Under the pieces are notes generated by a model. The model was not told the origin of the DNA. It saw only the letters and a program-made list of their open reading frames with translations, and did no database searches. The translations under genes were made by a program, and so were the position numbers. This document shows positions 27,145 to 37,696 of a stretch of DNA of 64,000 bases, piece by piece. This stretch comes from Opitutaceae bacterium (lineage in GTDB: Bacteria > Verrucomicrobiota > Verrucomicrobiia > Opitutales > Opitutaceae): contig JAEUGY010000037.1 in the NCBI GenBank assembly GCA_016794625.1, forward strand, positions 229,071 to 293,070, given 5' to 3'. The number at the start of each line of letters is the position of its first letter. Within the stretch, counting starts at the first letter, position 1.

Positions 27145-27293
27145 CGAGAGGCCTTTGATAGCATCACTGTTGCCAACTTCGGCGCAGGGTGGCGCGAAAT
27201 TCATTATCAGAGCACAAAATCTGCAGTGAATTTAGCCTTCTATCGGGGAAGCCGGCCCGCCATGCCTAATCCTCGGTCATTTCCACTATTCTC

Positions 27294-28877
27294 ATGAGCA
27301 CTCTGCGCACTCCGGTTCTATTGATCATTCGCGATGGTTGGGGCAAGAATCCCCATCCCGAGCAGAACGCGTTCAATGCCGTGCACTTGGCAAAGAAACA
27401 GGCGGACGACCGCCTCCATGCGAAGTACCCGCACACCTTGGTGGCGGCCTCCGGCCTGGATGTGGGTCTGCCGGACGGCGTGATGGGGAACAGCGAGGTG
27501 GGCCACGAGAATATCGGCGCCGGTCGCATCGTGGATCAGGAATTGGTCCGGTTGAACAAACTCTTTTCCGAAAAGCAGTTGGAAACAAACAAGGTCTGGC
27601 GTGCCGCCGTGGAACGCGTGAAATCCCGCGGATCCCGGCTCCACTTGATGGGCATCGTTTCCGACGCGGGCGTGCACGGAATGCTCGAGCACCTTTACGG
27701 CATCCTGCGCCAGGCCAAGCTGGAGGGCATCACCGAGGTTTTCATCCACGCCTTCACCGACGGCCGGGATACGCCGCCGGGTAGCGGCGCGGGTTACATT
27801 GAGCAGGTGGAAGCCCAATGCCGACAGATCGGCGTGGGCCGGATCGCGTCCGTCTGCGGTCGTTTTTGGGCGATGGACCGCGACAATCGGTGGGAACGGG
27901 TGGCCAAGGCCTACTTCATGTTGACCGGCCAGAAGGCGGAAGCCACGGCCACCTCGGCGGTGGAAGCGGTGCGCTCGTACTATGTCAAACCGCTGAGCGA
28001 AACACAGAAAGGCGATGAGTTCGTGCCCGCCACCTGGGTGGTGGATGGAGCGGGAAAACCCATTGCCACGATGCGCGACGGCGACGCGGTGTTGTTCTAC
28101 AATTACCGCGGGGACCGTCCCCGCGAAATCACTAAGGCATTCGTGATGGACGGATTTGCCGAGTTCCCCCGGGGACCCAAACTCGACCTATATTATGCCA
28201 CGATGACGGAGTACGAGGCGGGCCTGCCCGTGCACGTCGTTTCCCCGAAGCCCGAGGCGCTCAAGAACATCCTCGGCAAGGTCGTTTCCGACGCCGGGAT
28301 CGGTCAGTTCCGGTGCGCGGAGACAGAGAAGAATCCGCACGTGACCTTCTTCTTCAACAATTACCGCAAGGACCCGTTCCCCGGTGAAGATCGTGCCTGT
28401 CCGGCCAGCCCCAAGGTGCCGACCTACGACATGCAACCGGAGATGTCCGCGGGAGAAGTGACGCGCCTGGCGAAGGAAGCCATTCTCTCCGGCAAGTATG
28501 GCCTGCTGGTCGTCAATTTCGCCAACCCCGACATGGTCGGACACACCGGTTCCTTGCCGGCGGCGATCAAGGCGGTCGAAGCCACGGACGCCGGTGTCGC
28601 CACCCTGCTGGCGGCGCTGGAAAGTGTCGGTGGCCGGGCCGTGGTCTGCGCCGACCACGGCAACTGTGAACAGATGTGGGATCCGGAGAACAACTCACCC
28701 CATACCGCGCACACCCTGAATAAGGTCGAGGTGTTCGTCGTGGGTGCCGGCTATGCGGCAGGTACGACGACGATGCGCACCGGTGGCCGGCTGGCGGACA
28801 TTGCCCCGACCGTGCTCCACCTCATGGGTTTGCCCAAACCGGCGGAGATGACCGGCCAGAGCCTGATCGTCGGCTAG
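27294..28877 (+). CDS. gpmI: 2,3-bisphosphoglycerate-independent phosphoglycerate mutase
   Basis: A 527-residue Mn-dependent phosphoglycerate mutase that interconverts 3- and 2-phosphoglycerate in glycolysis and gluconeogenesis. The opening LLIIRDGWG gives the metal ligand Asp14. The phospho-acceptor Ser67 is in MGNSEVGHENIGAGR, and the C-terminal metal block VVCADHGNCEQM and HTAH are present. Length and domain order are as expected for the alkaline-phosphatase-fold enzyme. It stands alone on the plus strand. Confidence 0.95.
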   Translation: MSTLRTPVLLIIRDGWGKNPHPEQNAFNAVHLAKKQADDRLHAKYPHTLVAASGLDVGLPDGVMGNSEVGHENIGAGRIVDQELVRLNKLFSEKQLETNKVWRAAVERVKSRGSRLHLMGIVSDAGVHGMLEHLYGILRQAKLEGITEVFIHAFTDGRDTPPGSGAGYIEQVEAQCRQIGVGRIASVCGRFWAMDRDNRWERVAKAYFMLTGQKAEATATSAVEAVRSYYVKPLSETQKGDEFVPATWVVDGAGKPIATMRDGDAVLFYNYRGDRPREITKAFVMDGFAEFPRGPKLDLYYATMTEYEAGLPVHVVSPKPEALKNILGKVVSDAGIGQFRCAETEKNPHVTFFFNNYRKDPFPGEDRACPASPKVPTYDMQPEMSAGEVTRLAKEAILSGKYGLLVVNFANPDMVGHTGSLPAAIKAVEATDAGVATLLAALESVGGRAVVCADHGNCEQMWDPENNSPHTAHTLNKVEVFVVGAGYAAGTTTMRTGGRLADIAPTVLHLMGLPKPAEMTGQSLIVG

Positions 28878-28891
28878 GGCCCGGGCTGAGC

Positions 28892-29494
28892 CTACTTGTC
28901 GCGTCCGTTGCTGATGGGTGAGAACTCGCTGCGACGGATGAAGGTCTGATCCACTTCCCGCTTGAGCTGGGCGGCTCCGGCGGGATCCGTCTGGCGGAGC
29001 AGGTACACGTTCTCCGCAGCGTTCTGCATGTTCTTCAGACGCTCCTCCTCCTCCCACATCATGAGGGCATATTGCTCTTTGCTCATGCCGAAGAGGGGAA
29101 TCGTGAATCGGTTGAGGGCTTTACCCGTCTCCGTAAAATACTTGTCCACAGCGATTTGACCGAGCCCTTTCTTCGTGTTGACGTCCTTTTGTCGAAAGAC
29201 CGGCGGACGATCGCCATGGACGACGTACTCGGGCAGGCGGACGATGCCATTCTTGGGCTGATCCGGCTCAACCTCCTCGGGTTCGGGTTTCTTTTCGACC
29301 GGCTTGGGCGGGGCGTAGGCGATGCCGGCGGCCACTGCCTGAATCGTCGACCGCGAAAGGCGCTGGGAAGGTCCACTGACCTCGACGGTGGGCCGTTCTG
29401 GCGGTGGCGACGGGACCACTGCTTGGGCGAACACCGCCGAACCGGAAAACGGAAGCATGACCAGCAAGGCCAGGAGGCGAGGGGACGTGTTCAT
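28892..29494 (-). CDS. secreted protein of unknown function
   Basis: A 200-residue protein with a Sec signal peptide (residues 1-23, ending VFA-Q), a proline-rich linker (PSPPPERP), a low-complexity segment KPVEKKPEPEEVEPDQPKNG, and a charged helical C-terminal half. I recognise no family. It is likely periplasmic or anchored near the outer membrane. It converges on gpmI with 14 bases between stops. The 137-base gap to proA holds nothing further that I can identify. Confidence 0.6.
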   Translation of the reverse strand: MNTSPRLLALLVMLPFSGSAVFAQAVVPSPPPERPTVEVSGPSQRLSRSTIQAVAAGIAYAPPKPVEKKPEPEEVEPDQPKNGIVRLPEYVVHGDRPPVFRQKDVNTKKGLGQIAVDKYFTETGKALNRFTIPLFGMSKEQYALMMWEEEERLKNMQNAAENVYLLRQTDPAGAAQLKREVDQTFIRRSEFSPISNGRDK

Positions 29495-29631
29495 GACAAT
29501 GAAGTAGACGCGGTTCAGCCGATAAAGTTCAAGGGAGATTCTGATCGACCGTAATCCTCAAAAAGCTTTCTGATTCAATAGGTTGAAGATTTAATGTGCA
29601 GCGCGGGCCGGCAAAGATTGGTCGCTCGAGA

Positions 29632-30918
29632 TCAAGGACGCGTCTGACCCGTGCCGTCGACCCAGTATTTATAGGTGCAAAGCTCCGGCAACCCCATCGG
29701 TCCGCGGGCATGCAGCCGGTCCGTGCTGATTCCAATTTCGGCACCGAAACCAAACTCAAAACCATCGTTGAAGCGGGTGCTGGCATTCCATCCGACCACG
29801 GCGCTGTCGACCCCTGCCTGGAAGCGTCGCGCCTGAGCTTCGTCGGCGGTCACGATGACGTCGGTGTGAGCGGAACCATCCCGATTGATCACCGCGATGG
29901 CCTCGTCGACCGAATCCACCACCCGCACGGCGAGGATGAGATCAAGAAACTCGGACGTGTAGTCGGCCGGTTGGGCGGCGGCGACCTGCGAAACGGGAAC
30001 CTCCGGCGCCGCGGCGAGCGCGGCAGCCGCACGGGCGTCGCACCGCAGCTGCACTCCTTTGCGGGCAAGTGCCGTGGCCACGCGCGGCAGGAGGGTCGAT
30101 GCCACGCTGGAATGGACGAGCAGCTGCTCCGCGGCGTTGCAGACCCCAGGTCGGGACACCTTGGCGTTCACCGTGATCGCCTCGGCCATGGCGGGATCCG
30201 CGGAAGCGTCGAGATAGACAAAGCAGACCCCGGTGTAGTGCTTGATCACGGGAATCCGGCTATTCTCGACGACAAATCGAATCAGACTCTCGCCCCCGCG
30301 CGGGATGATGCAGTGCACGAGATGGTCGAGGGACAGCAGGGTCGTCAGGGCGGCGCGATCGGTGGTCGGAATCAGCTGCAGGGCGTCCGGCGGCAGTCCG
30401 GCGGCGGCCAAAGCCTGGGCGAGCAGGACCGCGAACGCGGTGTTGGTATGGAAGATCTCTTTCCCGCCCCGCAGGATGGCGGCGTTGCCCGATTTCAGGC
30501 AGAGGATGGCGCAGTCGATCGTCACATTCGGTCGCGCCTCGTAAATGATGCCGATGACACCAATGGGCACACGGAGTTTGCGCATCCGCAGCCCATTGGG
30601 CCGCGTCCAGGCGTCCAATTCCTGACCCACCGGATCCGGCAAGGCGGCGACCTGTCGAACGGACTCCGCGAGCGACGCCAGCCGCGTCGGAGTGAGCGTC
30701 AGGCGATCGATTTGCGCCTTGGTCATCCCGTTGGCTTCCGCCTGGGCCAGGTCGCGGGCATTGGCGGCGAGCAGCGCATCCGCGGCCGCCGGCAGCGCCT
30801 CGGCCAGAGCCAAAAGGGCGGCATTTTTCTGCGTGGTGGACGCCGTGGCCAGCACGAGGGAAGCCGCCCGGGCACGCTGGGCGATCGCAGTGACGAGGTG
30901 GACGAGATCAGCGGACAT
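29632..30918 (-). CDS. proA: gamma-glutamyl phosphate reductase
   Basis: A 428-residue aldehyde-dehydrogenase-fold enzyme that reduces gamma-glutamyl phosphate to glutamate semialdehyde with NADPH, the second step of proline synthesis. Start ATG 30918 gives MSADLVHLVTAIAQRAR. The catalytic Cys260 is in VSRPGVCNAAEQLLVH, and VIGIIYEARPNVTIDCAILC is the family signature. proB is not adjacent. Downstream the gene ends well before the unrelated secreted protein gene. Confidence 0.95.
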   Translation of the reverse strand: MSADLVHLVTAIAQRARAASLVLATASTTQKNAALLALAEALPAAADALLAANARDLAQAEANGMTKAQIDRLTLTPTRLASLAESVRQVAALPDPVGQELDAWTRPNGLRMRKLRVPIGVIGIIYEARPNVTIDCAILCLKSGNAAILRGGKEIFHTNTAFAVLLAQALAAAGLPPDALQLIPTTDRAALTTLLSLDHLVHCIIPRGGESLIRFVVENSRIPVIKHYTGVCFVYLDASADPAMAEAITVNAKVSRPGVCNAAEQLLVHSSVASTLLPRVATALARKGVQLRCDARAAAALAAAPEVPVSQVAAAQPADYTSEFLDLILAVRVVDSVDEAIAVINRDGSAHTDVIVTADEAQARRFQAGVDSAVVGWNASTRFNDGFEFGFGAEIGISTDRLHARGPMGLPELCTYKYWVDGTGQTRP

Positions 30919-31016
30919 GAAGCCAAAGTGTCCCCCGAAACCCGAAAAACGACAACTCCGGAGTGCAGACCGCACCGAACGCTGAACGGGGAACGCTGAA
31001 CGCCCAATTTTTGACG

Positions 31017-32366
31017 CTACTCGAAGAGGCTGCCGCGGTTGAAGCGCCAGATGCTGATCGTATTGACCACGGCGGCGATGGCGAGGAGCACGCCGGCGTA
31101 GGGCAGCAACTCCACCAACGTGCAGTCGGCCCAGAGGACCTGCAGGAAGCCCTCCATCGACCAGTAGACGAGGGTGAATTTGCTTAAGACCTGGATGAAA
31201 TCAGGCATGAAGCTGGTCGGGAACCAGGCGCCGCCGACGGCGCTCATCGTCAGGATAAGGAACGTGGCCAGACCGCTCGCCGCGGCCGGTGACTTGGCGA
31301 TGGAGGCGAGCAGCATGCCAAAGGCGGTGCAGGCGGTCGAAGTGGCGAGGCAGATCACCAGCAGGTTGCCAAAATTGCTGGTCACATCGATGCCGAACAA
31401 AATCCGGCCGGCGAAGAACAAGGAGGTCAGCTGCACCAGTCCGAGGAGCATGCCGAACAGGTACTTGCTCCAAAGGATGTGAGAACGACGCACCGGGGCG
31501 GCCAGCAAACGCAGGAACAGGCCGGCCTTCTTTTCGTCGAAGAGGGAAGTGGCGGCGCCGCTGACCGAGAACAGGAGAAACATGATCGCCCAGCCTCCGA
31601 CACTGCGGGTGGCGGCGGCGTTCTTTACCTTTTGGCCGGAGAGCTGTTCCGACTCAATTTTCAGGATGCGGTCGAGGAAGTTCTCGGCGGTGGAGGACGA
31701 GGTGGCGGCACCTTGGGCTCCAGACGACCCGGTACCGCTTGGCAGTCGGCCGGACATCAGGTCGTCGTAAATCTGGCCCGCGTCGCCACCGAAGTTGGCG
31801 GCGACGTTCTCGGCCAGCCGGCGATAAAACGCCTCGGTCCGAGCGGGTCCGGCGAAGCTCACGGCCCGTTTGCGCAGCGAGTCGAGCAAGGCGGCGGGCG
31901 CGGCGGTGAAGATGGTCTTCTGCAGCAGGCCCGTGACCATCTGGGTTTCGATGTCATTGCGGGGATTGTTCAGGAATCGCACTTTCAGTCCAAAGGACGT
32001 GTCGCTCTGCGCGTCCGCTGGAAACACGAGGGCGTAGCGAAGTTTGTTTTCGCGGAACAGGACGCGGACCCGGTCTTCGGTCAGCACGGTTTCGACGCCC
32101 TGCGCGTCCTTTTCCGTGGTCATGACACGAAAGGCTTTTTCCTGGCGCAGAGAGGCGGTGATGGCGTCCGCCGCCGCCGAGGCCGGGCCCTGCACGACGA
32201 CCGCGAGCGGAATCCCCACCGGGCCGCTCGAGCTGCGTTCGACCCCGAAGACCTGGCCGAAGATGTAGATGAGCACGGCCGGCACGAGGAACGTGAGCGA
32301 GACGGCGGTGCGGTCGCGCAAGAATCCCACGATGTCTTTGCGCAGAAGAACGAGAACGGTGGACAT
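31017..32366 (-). CDS. ABC-2 type transporter permease
   Basis: A 449-residue ABC-2 permease. One membrane helix near residues 20-40 is followed by a large extracytoplasmic domain (about 45-260) and five further helices toward the C-terminus (including IMFLLFSVSGAATSLF and LATFLILTMSAVGGAW). This is the layout of YhgE/YadH-like exporter permeases. It works with the ATPase encoded immediately upstream. The cargo is unknown; drugs, lipids and polysaccharides are all possible. Confidence 0.85.
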   Translation of the reverse strand: MSTVLVLLRKDIVGFLRDRTAVSLTFLVPAVLIYIFGQVFGVERSSSGPVGIPLAVVVQGPASAAADAITASLRQEKAFRVMTTEKDAQGVETVLTEDRVRVLFRENKLRYALVFPADAQSDTSFGLKVRFLNNPRNDIETQMVTGLLQKTIFTAAPAALLDSLRKRAVSFAGPARTEAFYRRLAENVAANFGGDAGQIYDDLMSGRLPSGTGSSGAQGAATSSSTAENFLDRILKIESEQLSGQKVKNAAATRSVGGWAIMFLLFSVSGAATSLFDEKKAGLFLRLLAAPVRRSHILWSKYLFGMLLGLVQLTSLFFAGRILFGIDVTSNFGNLLVICLATSTACTAFGMLLASIAKSPAAASGLATFLILTMSAVGGAWFPTSFMPDFIQVLSKFTLVYWSMEGFLQVLWADCTLVELLPYAGVLLAIAAVVNTISIWRFNRGSLFE

Positions 32367-32392
32367 GGCGGGACGAAAGAAAGCGGGGCGGT

Positions 32393-33313
32393 TCAGGCGT
32401 CCCGCAGGGACTTTCCGGTGAGGTGGAGAAACAGATCCTCCAGATCGGGACGGGCCAGTTGCACCGCGGAGGCGGGAATGCCGGCCTCCTCCAGGTGCGC
32501 GAACACGGAGGAGAGCCGCGTGGCGGGCGCGAGGGCGAGCACCGTGGCGTCCGCCGTGACCGAGACCGACCCAAAGGACTCCAGGCCCGCGATCCGCCCG
32601 GACCCGGCGCCGCTCGACGTGATGCGCAGCGTTTCGGTCGAGGGCAGGTGCGTCAGCAATTCATCGAGCGTGCCGAGGGCGAGCAGTTTTCCGTGGTCGA
32701 TGATGCCGATCCGCGAGCAGAGTTTCGTGGCCTCCTCCATGTAGTGGGTGGAGTACACCACGGTCAGCCCTTGCCGGTTGAGCTGCTGCAAAAACTCGAA
32801 GATGGCGTTGCGCGACTGGGGATCGACCCCGACCGTGGGTTCGTCGCAAAGCAACAGGCTCGGCTCGTGCAGCAGTGCGGCGACGATGTTCAGCCGGCGC
32901 TGCATGCCGCCGGAGAACCGCTTGACCAGATCGCGCCGGCGGTCGACCAGCTGCGCGGCCGTCAGGCATTGCTGGATACGCTCCTTCAGCCGGGCGCCGG
33001 ACAGACCGTAGAGCCGACCGAAGATGCGCAGGTTTTCCTCGGCCGAAAGGTCCTCGTAGAGGGCGATGGTCTGGGGGACGAAACCGAGCTTCTGGCGCAG
33101 GTCGAGCCGCGACAAAACCAGCGGCTCGCCCTCAAGCAGCACCCGGCCGGAGTCGGGCTGCTTGAGCCCGGCGACGAGCGACATCAGCGTGCTCTTGCCG
33201 GCCCCATTCGGACCGAGCAGTCCAAAGAACTCGCCCCGGCGCAACGTCAGAGAGACCGCGCTGAGGGCGGTGAGGGAGCCGTAGCGTTTGGTGACGGATT
33301 CGAGGGAGAGCAC
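32393..33313 (-). CDS. ABC transporter ATP-binding protein
   Basis: A 306-residue ATPase starting at GTG 33313 (LSLESVTKRYG); longer frames would run into the upstream kinase gene. Walker A is GPNGAGKST, the signature is FSGGMQRRLN, and Walker B is LLLCDEPTVGVD with H-loop STHYMEE. The C-terminal 80 residues form an extra domain as in drug- and polysaccharide-export ATPases. It is separated by 26 bases from its permease gene and by 14 bases from the PfkB kinase gene. Confidence 0.9.
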   Translation of the reverse strand: MLSLESVTKRYGSLTALSAVSLTLRRGEFFGLLGPNGAGKSTLMSLVAGLKQPDSGRVLLEGEPLVLSRLDLRQKLGFVPQTIALYEDLSAEENLRIFGRLYGLSGARLKERIQQCLTAAQLVDRRRDLVKRFSGGMQRRLNIVAALLHEPSLLLCDEPTVGVDPQSRNAIFEFLQQLNRQGLTVVYSTHYMEEATKLCSRIGIIDHGKLLALGTLDELLTHLPSTETLRITSSGAGSGRIAGLESFGSVSVTADATVLALAPATRLSSVFAHLEEAGIPASAVQLARPDLEDLFLHLTGKSLRDA

Positions 33314-33327
33314 GGTGGGCGGAAGAC

Positions 33328-34347
33328 TCAGGAAGCGACCGGACCCAGGGCCAGACCGCGGGCGTGCACCTCGGGCCAGCGAACGGAAGGGATGATCGGT
33401 CCCATGTGCCGCACCGTCTCCGCGCCCAGATGGGACGCCAGACGACCGCAGGCCGGCAGGGACCATCCGCGCAGCAGACCGAAGAGAAAACCAGCGGCCC
33501 AGGCGTCGCCCGCGCCATTGGTGTCGAGCACCTGGTCGACGCGGACCGGTTCGATGCGGTGAAGTTCGGAGCCCTGGGCGATCCACGCGCCGTCGGCGCC
33601 GACCTTCACTGCGGCGAGCACGCCGTGGCTGGCCAGTTCCCGCGCGAGGTCGGCGAATGGCACCTGCGTCTTGGTCGGGAACAGGGCGCGGATTTCGTCT
33701 TCGTTGGCAAACACGACATCGATGCCGCGTTTGAATTGGGAGAACAGCCAGTCGCGCGATGCTCCGACGACCTCGAAGGAGGACAGATCCAGACTGACCC
33801 GGGTGCCCGCGGCGCGCGCGGCGGCGAGCGCCGCATCGGCCAGAGCTTGGTTGAACACGAGGTAACCTTCGATGTGCGCGTGACGGCAGCCGGCAAAGTC
33901 GGCCGCCACCACTTCACCCGGTGACAACGTCATCGCGGCGCCCAGGTCGGTGCGCATCGTGCGTTGGGCATCCGGCGTGATCAGGGCCAGACAACGGGCA
34001 TTGGCGCGATCTCCCCGCTTGAAGCGGGAACCATCGACCCCCGCCGTCTCAAAGGCAGTCCGGTACCGCTGGGCGAACTCATCGTTGCCCAGCTTGCCGA
34101 GGAACGTGGTGCGCAGGCCGAGCCGGGTCGCGTTGAAGGTGACATTGGCAGCCGAGCCGCCGGTGGAGTGAGCCGGAGCCTGGTCCAAGTGGGACAGGAT
34201 GCGCTGCATCTCGCCCTGATCGACGAGCACCATGCCCCCTTTGTCCCCTTGGACATGACGGAGAAAACTGTCCGGGACCGAGGCGAACAGGTCCATGATG
34301 GGCGAACCGACGCCGATCAGATCAAACGAAGTGGAAGCGGAAGTCAT
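33328..34347 (-). CDS. PfkB/ribokinase-family sugar or nucleoside kinase
   Basis: A 339-residue PfkB-family kinase. The N-terminal GGSAANVTFNATRLG and the C-terminal signature DTNGAGDAWAAGFLFGL (catalytic Asp) are clear. The profile resembles bacterial adenosine kinase-like and fructokinase-like members, but the substrate cannot be fixed. It lies 14 bases from the DUF-type small gene and the ABC genes on the same strand, so the four may be one transcript. Confidence 0.88.
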   Translation of the reverse strand: MTSASTSFDLIGVGSPIMDLFASVPDSFLRHVQGDKGGMVLVDQGEMQRILSHLDQAPAHSTGGSAANVTFNATRLGLRTTFLGKLGNDEFAQRYRTAFETAGVDGSRFKRGDRANARCLALITPDAQRTMRTDLGAAMTLSPGEVVAADFAGCRHAHIEGYLVFNQALADAALAAARAAGTRVSLDLSSFEVVGASRDWLFSQFKRGIDVVFANEDEIRALFPTKTQVPFADLARELASHGVLAAVKVGADGAWIAQGSELHRIEPVRVDQVLDTNGAGDAWAAGFLFGLLRGWSLPACGRLASHLGAETVRHMGPIIPSVRWPEVHARGLALGPVAS

Positions 34348-34361
34348 GGGCGGTGCGACCG

Positions 34362-34754
34362 TCAGTTGGAGATGAAGAAGCTGGTGGCGAGCAGGAGCTC
34401 GTCGTCAATTTCGATATTGATGTCGTACTCGCCCGGTTCAGGGAAGGGCAGGTTGGCGATCTCATTGATCAGGTTGATCCGTTGCAACGGACTCTCCGAG
34501 TCAAACTTGCGCTCGATCAGCGGTTGCATGCGGGCGGCGTCGAGACCCATGGAGATCTTCATGGTGTGCGAGCCCTGACTGCAATCCGTCACAGTGATGA
34601 ACCACACCATGTACGGATAGACGAAGGGGAATTGCCGGACCCGGGTATTTGAGAAGACCCCCAGCAAGGTGTGTTTGCCGGTGGTGGGGTCGATATGAGC
34701 CCCGTCACAGGTGATCCAGGAGAGAAGTTGCGGTTTGGACAGCATGGACTGCAT
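34362..34754 (-). CDS. small protein of unknown function (DUF6941-like)
   Basis: A 130-residue cytoplasmic protein from ATG 34754 (MQSMLSKPQLLSWITCDGAH). The pattern HTLLGVFSNTRVRQFPF, then FITVTDC and GEYDINIEIDDELL suggests a single beta-sandwich domain. I associate it, with low certainty, with the DUF6941 group. It lies 14 bases upstream of the PfkB kinase. It is transcribed divergently from a small membrane protein, with 110 bases between starts. Confidence 0.55.
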   Translation of the reverse strand: MQSMLSKPQLLSWITCDGAHIDPTTGKHTLLGVFSNTRVRQFPFVYPYMVWFITVTDCSQGSHTMKISMGLDAARMQPLIERKFDSESPLQRINLINEIANLPFPEPGEYDINIEIDDELLLATSFFISN

Positions 34755-34864
34755 GAAGGCAGCACCGTGGCGCAACGGTCCCCCGTGGGGCAAGCGGCGA
34801 ATGGGTGCAGGAAATACCCCCAAATGGCTCGCACCGGGCATCTCCCGCGCTTTATCGAAAGGGA

Positions 34865-35056
34865 ATGACTTGGCTGAACGCGTCGTTCGAATCCCTGGCC
34901 GGCTATCCGCGATGGCTGGTCTTGTCCTGTGCGTTCGTTCTCGCGCTGGGTGCGCTATGGTTTTTTGCCAAATTGCTCAAATGGAGTCTCTACCTCCTCG
35001 TTCTGCTGGTGATCATCGGCGGAGGCGGGGTGGTGGCGGTGCTGTTGCTGACCTAG
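34865..35056 (+). CDS. small two-helix membrane protein
   Basis: A 63-residue protein with start ATG 34865 after gaaaggga. Two adjacent hydrophobic helices (WLVLSCAFVLALGALWFF and WSLYLLVLLVIIGGGGVVAV) span nearly all of it. No family is recognised; it is a typical small inner-membrane protein. The 116 bases to pyrG contain a ttttttg run and a short tgcccc/ggggca hairpin. Confidence 0.5.
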   Translation: MTWLNASFESLAGYPRWLVLSCAFVLALGALWFFAKLLKWSLYLLVLLVIIGGGGVVAVLLLT

Positions 35057-35163
35057 AGAAGGGGTCCGCTGGGAGGTGCCCACCGCGCGTTTTTTGCCCC
35101 TTTGCCCCGGGGGCACTGACTTTTGCCGGTCTTTTCTTGCGCGGCAAAGACCCGACCGGTTAA

Positions 35164-36801
<1,638 letters not shown>

Positions 36802-36817
36802 GCTGCCGCTGCCCGCC

Positions 36818-37612
36818 ATGCTTTACGATCCGTCCCGCTTGTTGTTGATCGCCGGACCGTGTTCGCTCGAAAACGAAGGGGTGTGCCGGGCGGTGGCGGA
36901 AACGTTGGTGGCCGTGCGCACGCATCACCCGGAGTTGAACGTGGTGTTCAAAGGGTCCTACGACAAAGCGAACCGGACCTCGCTGGCCGGCCCCCGGGGC
37001 ACGGGACTGGAGGAAGGGCTCCGCCTGCTGGCCCTCGTCCGACGGGACTACGGTTTTCCGGTGCTGACCGACGTGCATGAGTCCATCGGAGTGAAGGCGG
37101 TGGCGGAGGTCTGCGACGTGGTGCAGATTCCAGCCTTTCTCTGCCGGCAAACCGATCTTCTCCTCGCCGCGGCGGCAACGACGCGGGTCGTCAACGTAAA
37201 GAAAGGTCAGTTTCTTTCACCCCAGGAGATGGTCCATGTGACCGGCAAGCTGCGCGAAGGCGGGGCGAAGGAAATCTGGCAGACCGAACGTGGCACAACC
37301 TTTGGTTATCAGAACCTAGTGGTGGACATGCGGTCGTTCTCGATCATGAGACAGAACGGATATCCGACGGTCTTTGACGCGACTCACGCGGTGCAGCTGC
37401 CGGGCGCGGCCGGAGGCAAGAGCGGCGGCCAGCGCGAATTCGTTCCTCCCCTGGCGCTGGCGGCGCTGGCGGCCGGGGCGAACGGACTCTTCATCGAGAC
37501 CCACCCGGACCCGGCGCAGGCGATTAGCGACGGACCGAACATGATTGCAACCAAAGACTTGCCAGACCTGATCGAGCGGGCGCTGGCCGTCTGGCGCGCC
37601 GTGCGCCGTTAA
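36818..37612 (+). CDS. kdsA: 3-deoxy-8-phosphooctulonate (KDO8P) synthase
   Basis: A 264-residue KDO8P synthase that condenses PEP with arabinose 5-phosphate for the inner core of lipopolysaccharide. Start ATG 36818. The metal-ligand position is Cys15 in IAGPCSLEN, as in the metal-dependent class; the metal-free E. coli enzyme has Asn there. [11 protein letters not shown], the DVHE block, and KKGQFLSP follow. It is immediately downstream of pyrG, a pairing seen in several bacteria, since CTP is needed to activate KDO. Confidence 0.94.
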   Translation: MLYDPSRLLLIAGPCSLENEGVCRAVAETLVAVRTHHPELNVVFKGSYDKANRTSLAGPRGTGLEEGLRLLALVRRDYGFPVLTDVHESIGVKAVAEVCDVVQIPAFLCRQTDLLLAAAATTRVVNVKKGQFLSPQEMVHVTGKLREGGAKEIWQTERGTTFGYQNLVVDMRSFSIMRQNGYPTVFDATHAVQLPGAAGGKSGGQREFVPPLALAALAAGANGLFIETHPDPAQAISDGPNMIATKDLPDLIERALAVWRAVRR

Positions 37613-37696
37613 ATGGGGACCTCGATCCTCGGGTTCGTCCACCGGCATTGACCGACCGACAACTTCGGGCAAGTCTGCGCCCGCAACCTTTAGCGC